A DNA stretch of 64,000 bases from Basidiobolus ranarum (lineage: Eukaryota; Basidiobolomycota; Basidiobolomycetes; Basidiobolales). Position numbers and translations under genes: made by a program. Of this stretch, positions 55,620 through 64,000 are shown in pieces. Under the pieces are notes generated by a model that did no database searches, was not told where the DNA came from, and saw nothing but the letters and a program-made list of their open reading frames with translations. Within the stretch, counting starts at the first letter, position 1. Every line of letters begins with the position of its first letter. The stretch is taken from the NCBI GenBank assembly GCA_040143965.1, contig JASJQH010000005.1, positions 1 to 64,000 of the forward strand, in the 5' to 3' direction.

Positions 55620-58108
55620 ATGGAAGGAATGATAGATTTATTCCAAAAAATCGGTTTAACCGAACAAAGGGCTAAAGATACCGCTAAAAACAAGAAGTTG
55701 GCTCCTACATTGGAAAGAACTATCACCGAAGCTGGTGTTCAAGATGGGTGTGATAAGAATATTGGTGCTTTGCTCTACACTCTGGCTTCCACTTTAAACA
55801 AAGAAGCTACACCACATCTTCCTTACCTAGCTCAAGCTGTTATTTCCGGAAAACTTGCTTCAACTGAACAAATTGCTGCTGCTATTGAGTATGTTAGTAA
55901 CCTCAGAGATTCTCAGATTAACGAGCAGGAGTTCAATCAACATTGTGGTGTTGGTGTAGTAATCACTCCCGAACAAGTTCAGCACGAAGTTTCTCAACAA
56001 ATTGAGCAAAATAAGGAGAAGATTCTTAGTGATAGATACCGTTGCCTTGGTATCACTTTGAGCACCATCAAGCAGAATCCTGAACTCAAGTGGGCTAATG
56101 GAGCTGTTGTCAAGGATGAAGTTGAGAAACAATTTCTCGCCCTTCTTGGTCCTAAGGACGAGCGTGACCAAGTTGTAAAAGGGAAGAAGAAGGAAAAGAA
56201 AGAGAAACCTAGTGCTGGTAAGATGATACAAATAACCTGTCTGCCCATTTAATCACAGAATATTAACCAAATTGCTCAACAGATAAAAAGGCATCTTCTG
56301 CACCTGTCAAGAAAGACCCCAACAGTATTTTCTTTGAGGGTGAACTTTCTAGACTTCACAAACCAGGAGGCAACAAACAAATCAAAGATGAATTAATGAT
56401 CGAGCATTTGAAAGCCACCGGTGGTAAGGTTGTCACCCGTTTCCCACCTGAGCCTAATGGTTTCCTTCATATCGGTCACGCAAAGGCTATCAACATCAAT
56501 TTTGGTTATGCTGAGGCCCATAACGGTATTTGTTACCTTCGTTACGATGACACAAATCCTGAGGCTGAGGAGGAACAATATTTCATTTCCATCCTTGAAA
56601 CTGTCAAATGGCTTGGCTTCACTCCATACAAAATCACCTATTCTTCAGACTATTTCCAAAGACTTTATGAACTCGCCGTATTCATGATCCAGAAGGATTT
56701 GGCTTACGTTTGTTATTGTACTGGTGAAGAGATCTATGCTCAACGTGGTGGGGCCGAAAAGGGACCTCGTTATGAATGTAGTCATCGTAATCGTCCTATT
56801 GAGGAGTCTTTGGCTGAGTTTGAAAAGATGAAGCAGGGTCAATATAAAGAAGGGGAAGCTATCTTACGTATGAAAATGAACATGCAAGATGGTAACCCAC
56901 AATTCTGGGATCTTGTCGCATACCGTATCTTGTATACTCCTCATCATCGTACCGGATCTGAATGGTGCATCTATCCTACATACGATTTCACCCATTGCCT
57001 GGTCGACTCCTTCGAGAACATTACCCACTCTCTTTGCACAACTGAGTTCACTCAATCTAGACCTTCCTATTTCTGGTTATGTGATGCTGTTGAAGTCTAT
57101 AAGCCAGTACAGTGGGAATATGGACGTCTTAACGTTACCAATACAGTGTTATCCAAGCGTAAGGTTTTAGAGTTGGTTGAGTTAGGCCATGTTCACGACT
57201 GGGATGACCCTAGACTGTTCACCCTTGCTGCCATTCGTCGTCGTGGTGTTCCCCCAGAGGCCATCAACATCTTTGTCCGTGAATTAGGAGTAACCACCTC
57301 TAAATCCACTATCGATGTAGCTCGTTTGGACAACCATATTCGTGATCATCTTAACGAAACTGTCCCTCGTGTTATGGCCCTCCTTGAGCCCCTCAAGGTC
57401 ACTCTTACCAATCTTCCTGGCGACTACTTGGAGGAAATCACTGTCCCCAACAAGCCTAGAGATCCTAAATTGGGTGAACACATTGTTCCATTCACCAAGA
57501 CTGTATACATTGATCGTAGTGATTTCAGAGAACAAGACTCTTCTGATTACTTCCGCCTTGCTCCAGGAAAATCTGTCGGTTTGTTACACGTCAAATTCCC
57601 TATTACCTGCCAAGACGTTGTTAAAGATGCTGCTGGCAACATTGTCGAGCTCATCTGTCATTACGATAACGAAGGAGAATTCAAAAAGCCAAAAACCTAT
57701 ATCCAATGGGTTGCTGACTCTCCAGCCCACAATTCACCTGTTAAAATTGATGAGATTAGACTTTATGAGAAATTGTTCTTCCACGCTAATCCTCAAGATA
57801 AGACAGCTGTTCCCGGCGGTTGGTTGAGTGACATCAACCCTGACTCGATCCAAATTCATCGCGGAGCTATCTTGGAAGTCGGTATCTGGGATGTTATCAA
57901 GCGGTGGTATGAGCAAGCTGTTGCTAAGCAGCATGTTGATCGTATTGAAGATATTCGTTTCCAGTTGATTCGTATCGGTTACTTCTGTTTTGACAAGGAT
58001 AGCCAGTTCAATGAGGAAGAATTCAAGAAGGACCCCTCCAAGGCATTCAAATCACTTATCCTCAACCGTACCGTCACCTTGAAGGAAGATTCAAAGAAAG
58101 AAAATTAA
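55620..58108 (+). CDS. GLN4: Glutaminyl-tRNA synthetase, cytosolic
   Basis: Exons 55620-56217 and 56283-58108 (807 aa). Charges tRNA-Gln. Residues 1-185 form the eukaryotic N-terminal appended domain, followed by a Lys-rich linker (GKKKEKKEKPSADKKA) that the intron splits. The class I core has FPPEPNGFLHIGHAKAI (HIGH motif), RYDDTNPEAEEEQYF, and VLSKRK as the KMSKS counterpart. The C-terminal beta-barrel anticodon domains are present (EGEFKKPKTYIQWV). Codon bias is strong toward C-ending codons in the second half. Length equals yeast GLN4. Confidence 0.97.
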
Positions 58109-59161
58109 TAATTATTTGATTCCTCTTTACACAATCTTTACTCGTATTTATCACAGTTGTTACTTTACAATCAATTAAAGTTCTAATCAAACTTGTGTTC
58201 AACATGAAAGCCAATGAAATCCATTTGAAGATGAGATGAACATATGCAGAAATTAACATTATCACTGCTGACTCTGCTACAGAAATAAACCTGCAAATAC
58301 TGTAAGAGTGCTGAAGATCACTACAGCCACAATGGTTGTACAGAATAAACAACATGTTATACATCGTGATCTAAGATAAACCCAAAGTCTGGCTTAAAAC
58401 ATGAAGCTATTTAGTGCAAGTACTATATATAGATTAACCAATATGACTTTAATATATTTATATACATATATATAAACAGATACTGCTTGAAACCATGATG
58501 GACGATAATGCTTCATTTGTCAGGTAGCGATCGATATCAGATCTTCGAATCTTCCAAATGAAGCTATCGAACTAAAAGCGAAAGCCACCAGAAGGAGAAT
58601 GTTCAACCCAACTTAAAAAAGGGAAATCTTCAAATGGATATGTCAATGGTTCCTCGGAGTTCGAGGTCTAGATGTTACATTCTTTTACTTTCGGAAGCAT
58701 AGACTTCATTATCAACTCTAAAATGTGATGCTATACCATTTGAAGTCAACGTTGGTATTGGTGTTTGTATTTATATACTATACATCATTCATCATCTCTT
58801 CTGTTATTGCTTTGCTTTTCTTTTTAATTGGCCAATTTGCTTCAGTGTCTCGTTTCCGACATAGAGACAATTATCAGTATTTGAGTTCTTTTCCACTGCT
58901 CGTTCTATCATTAGGAATATATCGTTTGTACTTATTCTTACAATATACACAAACCTAGACCTTTACCCTTTTTGCATGGACTTTTAGTAGCTCCGACAGA
59001 AGGCAGTGTCTGTCATTCTGTTTCTAACCTAGTATATTGCAACACTATATCCTTTTTTCAACAACTTGATACTTCTTTTTCCCTTTTTTCCCTTTTTTTA
59101 CTATTCTCGATAACTGATCTCTCTTAGGACCTTTCTTTCTCCCTCACAATACCGAACGGTC
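58109..59161. other. Intergenic region
   Basis: About 1 kb. TATA-alternating tract near 58450-58475 and CCCTTTTTT repeats at 59080-59098. A hydrophobic frame starting at ATG 58728 (MLYHLKSTLVLVFVF) reaches 76 codons but looks like T-rich promoter DNA. Confidence 0.4.
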
Positions 59162-60395
59162 ATGTTAAAATTATCTCTTTTGTGGACCCACTTACCACTT
59201 CTATTGTTAAGCAAGCCAATTACTGCATCACTATCACATTCCGAACAGCCCAGTTGTATAAGTTTGAAAGACTCTACTTTTTGTCGTGGTGCCTTTGGTA
59301 AATATTTCATATCAAATGAAACTTGGATTGCCGGGAATTCAGCTAGTAGTATACAAGTATTCGACCGTATGTTGAGTTATTACTTTGGATCACAAACCGA
59401 TGTCCACGAAATCGACACCCGCTTTCATTGTACTAATGGACCGGGATGGGACGGTATATATGAGCCACCTTATAGAGTTAGCCATACCTGTATATCCATC
59501 TTAAATCAGGTTCCTTCGAAAGCTTGTAATGTTAATAACCCAGTTCCACCCCTTTGTAAGTCGGCTTGTTTAGCTTATGCTGACGGTTGGGCGGTGCTGA
59601 TAAAAAATCAGACTGCGTGTCCGGCTCCACAAAAAGAAGTGAACTACTTGCTGAGTACACTATATGATGGGTGTGAACAATATCCATACAATGGTGCTGA
59701 AGGTAACTGCATATCTGGATATGAAGATGATGGTAGTGTTTGTGGTAAGTTTACAAATTCCGTTAGTAGCCCCATGGACCGATATTAACTTGAATTCATG
59801 TTATTAAGGATTCTCCTTACCGGAAGGACTTGATTCATTATGCACATTTTGTAACTCTTCGGATAATCCTTGTTGTCAAACTGAAACCGCTTTGTCCTGT
59901 CCTGGACGCTCCAACGCAGGTAGAAAGAGCCATATTAGCACGGCGGCGCTAGTATGCTCAATTGTGTTTGGATGTTTGGGCGGGATTCTTTTGATTGTCT
60001 TAGGTATCTTCTTTTATAAAAGAAGGAAGAAATCCAAGCAATTGAATATTACCAAAATCGAAGATTCTTCAATATCAGAATCTTTTTCCACAGCTCACTT
60101 GAATACTGCCGTGCAATCGGTGTCTGAATACGTGTGTAAGTTTCCCTATAACCCAGCTCTATCCGATGAGCTTTTGTTGGAAGTTGGAGATGTTATAACC
60201 ATTATGTGGATATTCAACGATGGTTGGGGGGTTGGTAAAAACCAAACTCGCGGTGAAGAAGGAGCATTTCCTATGGCTTGTGTGACTACAAAGCAAATCG
60301 ATAACTTGGAGGATTTCAACGCCTCAACCATCACTAACCGGATCCCACGTAGAGTATCATCCAAACGGATATCGAATAGAGATCAATCGGCTTAG
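59162..60395 (+). CDS. Type I membrane protein with Cys-rich ectodomain and cytosolic SH3
   Basis: Exons 59162-59744 and 59809-60395 (389 aa). Signal peptide (residues 1-24), a Cys-rich extracellular part to about 250 (CTFCNSSDNPCCQTETALSC close to the membrane), one membrane helix (STAALVCSIVFGCLGGILL and on), a basic stop-transfer KRRKKSK, and a C-terminal SH3 domain (CKFPYNPALSDELLLEVGDV then DGWGVGKN and GEEGAFPMACV). This layout is like fungal Fus1 and receptor-like SH3 proteins of early-diverging fungi; it may link a surface signal or wall sensor to actin or MAPK proteins. No known ligand domain recognised. Confidence 0.82.
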
Positions 60396-60543
60396 GTTAG
60401 AATATACATAGATATACAAAGATTGGGAATGTTCAAATTCCCATAATTACTCTCATCCAATCCCTTGCTCATTATAAATATTTTTCATGGAATTTAAACT
60501 ATGTTGCATCGATTTACAAGTTTATTTTGAATATTCTTAAGGC

Positions 60544-61219
60544 TTACTTGCCATAGTAGTACATCATGGATGGGTTACGAGTGTTGGCAGGATTTAATGC
60601 AAAATGACCAGATGTTTGCACGTATTGTTGAATGACATTACAATTACAGTTTCTATGAGCTAATAGTTGCCCTTTCAGTTGCAACACTTCCTCCTTCAGT
60701 TGACCGACCATCATGTGTAATGATTTATTGCGATCGGTCACTTCCTCTGACTTCATTTCGAGTTCCTGCATCCACACCTTCTTTTTTTGTCGGCATTTCG
60801 ATGCTACAATTGGATGTTAGATTTAATTATCGAAGATCTGATTATCCACCATTAGATGATTATTTACCAGCCATTCTGTTCCGCTCTAGGAATTTCTTTC
60901 TTTTCTCCTCCGAGTCATCGTTGTTGCTGGAGTTCCTTCTTTTATGTGAATATGGATTGTTGGTATCTTCTGAGTCATTGGAGCTATCATCATTTTGAGA
61001 TTGGGATGTCCTGTTTAGAGGTTGATCCTGTTCTTGATCATGTGATTTGGTGTAGTTCATGTAGGAATCAGATGGAAAGGGATTTTTTTGGAAACTTTGT
61101 TCGAAAGGATTCGACTCAGGGTTGAGTTTGTATTCACCACATTCCATCAAGAATCTAGTGGGAGTCGGTAAAGCTGTTTCCGCGAGATTATCGCGTCCAG
61201 GCATGCTTGAGCGATCCAT
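60544..61219 (-). CDS. bZIP transcription factor, ATF/CREB family
   Basis: Exons 61219-60868 and 60803-60544 (203 aa). The intron interrupts the basic region; splicing gives ERNRMAASKCRQKKKVWMQ, with the invariant Asn and Arg of the bZIP contact helix. A leucine zipper follows (SLHMMVGQLKEEVLQLKGQLLAH) and then the HRNCNCNV end typical of the Atf1/ATF2 group. The N-terminal half is polar, Asp/Ser/Asn-rich. Such factors bind CRE sites (TGACGTCA) and are usual targets of the stress MAPK. No transactivation domain with SP repeats is obvious. Confidence 0.92.
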
Positions 61220-62376
61220 ACTGATTAGAGCGTAATCTATTCGAATAGTTCCAGTGGTTAAATACGGTTATTACTTAAAAAGCCTTTCTGGACAGAAAAA
61301 AGAGACGGTCCAATTGTAACTAACTCTATATTCAATGTCAAATAACTTCGAGGCACGTCTGGAGAGATATAACGTGTGAGTGTTTAGGACAAGTACACCG
61401 AAATAAAGAAAAGGGAAGAGTATTGCTTTTTAATATATATCACTTTAATAGAGAGAGTTATACAATTCCACTTTACAGTTTCTCTTCTGGTACGTTTTAT
61501 ACTGGGAAAGAGGGTTGCATTTATTACGAAAACGGCCCACTTTCATGGTTAATGATGACTGATAAGGAACTGATTTTCTTTCCAATTATGTTCATGAGTC
61601 TATGTTACTCAAACACACGGGTAAACCATTTCCAGGGTAACTGTGTGTTTCAAACCGGTTGAATCCATTTTAACTGGTTCTTCTTACTCCTTTAGAAGCT
61701 ACTCCGCCTACCCTTGACTTGTACTTTGGTAGCTTGCTGTCAGTTCTTAGCAAATCCAAGAAACGCGTAAACTCCATGGTCTCATACTGGCCATTTTGAA
61801 AACCAATGATGCAGCTGATTACAGAATAAAAGTCAATAGCTGCTTAGCTTAGTACCTTTAAACATTGAATTGTTGCTCCAATCGCGAAAAATGAACCTGT
61901 ATTAAACCAATTGTGAGTTTCTTACATCTAACTGACATCATTTTATTCCTTTTACCCTCCGTTCAATCTAATTATGAAACTAGCATGACATCATATGATG
62001 TAATGATACTCTACTAATCTTTGTTGGAGATATTTGCAGTATTGCCAGCTAATCGAATTACTGTTCTTGGTCAGTTAATTTAGAGGTTTACTGCTACGAT
62101 TCCATCGAAGCTTCACAGAAGAAATACCTTTTAGCACGTGACTAGGATAACCATCATCACTTCATATAACCATTTATTGGAATAATCATAAATCGATTAT
62201 ATTATGCATTTAATACAAGCTATGATTAAAATACCATTCCTGGCTTGACTAGCCCTTCTTATTGTAACAGGAACTATTTGGCTGCACGTTTTCCCCGTTC
62301 TTTTAAGGGTTTGAGAGCATTCACGAAATAACCAGCACACCTAAATACTAAACTATATAAAGAAACTCATCCAAAT
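61220..62376. other. Intergenic with unresolved small spliced genes
   Basis: Plus strand: ATG 61337 opens MSNNFEARLERYN followed by a GTGAGTG donor; an acceptor near 61451 continues as ESYTIPLYSFSSGTFYTGKE, but the 3' end is ambiguous. Minus strand: 61834-61690 encodes GFQNGQYETMEFTRFLDLL and ends with a stop codon, antisense to the putative plus gene; no clean first exon was found. At least one of the two is probably a real small gene. I recognise neither. Confidence 0.3.
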
Positions 62377-63074
62377 ATGACCCATCTTCGTAATGAAAAC
62401 GTCCAAGTAACAAACGACCGGTCAACTTTTACTTTTGAAAAAAGTACATACCACCTTTTTTTAATTCAACCAAGAACTTTCTTCTAAATACATTTCCGAA
62501 AAATATAGAGTCGAAAGAAAATGAAGTAGACTCTCCTTTTAAATCATCCACCGTAAAAGAGGGAAACCAAAGTATTGCGAAAACAGACTCACATAATGAT
62601 TTTAAAGTTGACCAGGTTCGTCTTATCAGTTGAATCTTTATTTTCCTTTTGTTTTCGGTTTGAATGAGTACATCGACTAAGACGAGGCTCATCATTCGAC
62701 CAATATAGGGATTTTCCTCCTCGTCCTCTTCAGGAGAAACTACAGGTTCACGCTCAAAATTGTCTTTCATCTTTGATAGCTGTAATTCTAAACTCCACTT
62801 CCTTGTAGATCTAAAAATCCGAGACTTTGCATTTGGTCACTCAGATCCTAGACATTGGGGTGAATATGGCAAAGACGTGGATATAGGCAGTCAAGGCTTA
62901 TCTAAAGCGATAGCTCTGTATGATTTTGAAGCAGAGAATCCAAGCGAGTTGAGTTTTATGCAAGATGATATACTTACTATTCAGCATAAGCAATGTGCGG
63001 GTTGGTTAGTTGGATTTAAAGTGGAGGAAAAGGTTGGATTAATACCAGAAAGTTTTGTTCGATTTATCAACTGA
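62377..63074 (+). CDS. SH3 adaptor, NBP2/Skb5-like
   Basis: Proposed exons 62377-62443, 62509-62615, 62709-62745 and 62809-63074 (158 aa); phases close. The N-terminal half is polar. The core has IRDFAFGHSDPRHWGEYG, then an SH3 domain from AIALYDFEAENPSELSFM through DDILTIQ and GWLVGFK to GLIPESFVRFIN. In yeast Nbp2 and fission yeast Skb5 this arrangement docks phosphatases or PAK kinases and damps the stress/cell-wall MAPK pathways. The donor GTTCGT of exon 2 and the short exon 3 are less certain; exon 3 could read through to 62808 without a frame change. Confidence 0.78.
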
Positions 63075-63772
63075 GTTGCGATATCTTGAACTACGTGTAG
63101 ACAACACGTACATGCAAATTCCTGAATACTATATCATGAACTTTCTTACTTATTATCCAAACATTACATACAGTGCTTACCTTCATATACCAACCTGTAT
63201 TGAATAATGTCTATTGCATTCATTCCTTTCCTCTCTCCCTATCTCTTTAAGGAGATCTTATTTTTTTATAGAGATTCAACGTATTTACGTCCATTCATTC
63301 ATAGTTCCCGTCCTCTTCATCATTGTTCTTTTCTCCGTATCTTCCATGTATCATAAATGCTTCGATAGCAGAAAATGGTGAAATGTACTAGATGTGCTTG
63401 TCAACTCAATTAGTGTATCCTCGTCTATTCTTATCTTGATCAGTGTTGTTATTGCCAAAGAGTGAAGAGATACCTGCTTTCTACACAATACATTATCATT
63501 GTCCACCCTAAATTATGTCTTCTAAATGTTACTGAAATCTGGATGAAGTTGAAAATAGGAACAATATTTTATAAGTGCATCCATTTCCACATACAGAGGA
63601 GTAGTAGTAGCAAGAACCATTGATATGGATAGTATATGTATCGATTGTATTTTTATTACTATCTCGTAGGTAGGATTCATATTTGAATGATTGCTCTGTA
63701 CATAAATGATTTTGAAAGTTATACTGAGGAATTATTAACACGGTTTAGTGATTAAATTTATCAAATGAACCA
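63075..63772. other. Intergenic region, convergent 3' ends
   Basis: Between the NBP2-like gene and the transporter gene at the window end. C/T-rich stretch at 63200-63350. The minus-strand frame 63741-63529 is not protein-like. Confidence 0.4.
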
Positions 63773-64000
63773 TTAATCTTTATGTTCCAAAATTTCGCGC
63801 TCGGGATCTACTATCATTCTCTTCTCCCCTCTTAGAGGATGGTTGTATAGTTCGGGGGAAAATTTATCGTTTATCTTCTTGCTTGAGCAAGCCACGGCGA
63901 TACCAAAGATGGAAACGAGTACATGGCCAATACCTAGAAGTAGGAAAGGTGCTCCATACATCCAGGCATCAAATAAGTAGCCGCCTAATCTGGAAACAAT
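63773..64000 (-). CDS. C-terminal end of a membrane transporter, probably MFS
   Basis: Only the last 75 codons are in the window. They start inside LGGYLFDAWMYGAPFLLLGIG, continue into a hydrophobic helix (GHVLVSIFGIAVACSSKK) and end in a polar tail with stop at 63775-63773. The GG-L-x-D-x-W pattern before the last membrane helix is usual for the final segments of MFS transporters. Substrate cannot be judged. Confidence 0.6.
   Translation of the reverse strand: MVSRLGGYLFDAWMYGAPFLLLGIGHVLVSIFGIAVACSSKKINDKFSPELYNHPLRGEKRMIVDPEREILEHKD

Noticed and set aside
58725-58958. 76-codon hydrophobic small protein
   Set aside because: Hydrophobicity follows from T-rich DNA; no flanking exon or family match, so left unannotated.
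62429-62770. 113-codon minus-strand frame
   Set aside because: Antisense to the spliced NBP2-like gene, whose exons close in frame and end in a clear SH3 domain.

Overview
The window is nuclear DNA of a fungus. The genes are intron-rich: most have 2 to 9 exons, with GT-AG introns of about 50 to 120 bp. Intergenic DNA is AT-rich. The gene set is fungal (RTC5-like TLDc protein, PHO85-type cyclin, ATF/CREB bZIP, RPA34, fungal-type SPP and SRPK) but also includes genes lost from yeasts, such as dynactin p25 and Delta4-sphingolipid desaturase. An early-diverging filamentous lineage (Zoopagomycota or Mucoromycota grade) is my best guess. The lineage call is inference, not proof. I rebuilt the exons by hand; in nearly every gene the phases close exactly and the products match the family lengths.

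Layout. 0-18 kb: RPL14 (cut by the window edge), a secreted group XII-like PLA2 with an altered active site, an alpha-arrestin, an unrecognised 617-aa protein, a CDP-alcohol phosphotransferase, two RNA polymerase I subunits facing each other (RPA12, RPA34), an SRPK kinase, a small unknown gene, WDR5, dynactin p25 and RPL9. 18-31 kb: an anoctamin, a mitochondrial AAA ATPase with a GC-AG intron, a fusion of a phosphate-sensing SPX domain to phosphoserine phosphatase, ATG10 and arginase. 31-47 kb: ARL1 with micro-exons, signal peptide peptidase, an unknown 232-aa protein, MtnB/MDE1, dihydroceramide desaturase, an RTC5-like TLDc protein, a CorA Mg2+ transporter, a double-PAS protein and signal peptidase subunit SPC3. 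47.7-50 kb is a gene-poor stretch with telomere-like motifs. 50-64 kb: a PCL-type cyclin, CLPTM1L, an F-box protein, a 40-bp tandem repeat, glutaminyl-tRNA synthetase, a membrane protein with a cytosolic SH3 domain, an ATF/CREB bZIP factor, an NBP2-like SH3 adaptor and the end of a probable MFS transporter.

There are no operons. Neighbours are mostly unrelated housekeeping genes, with two possible exceptions: the Pol I pair RPA12/RPA34 and the SH3-receptor/bZIP/NBP2 group, which reads like parts of a stress-MAPK pathway. The most novel item is the SPX-SerB fusion at 25610-27741, which would place serine biosynthesis under inositol-pyrophosphate (phosphate status) control. I saw no tRNA, rRNA, CRISPR array or clear transposon.
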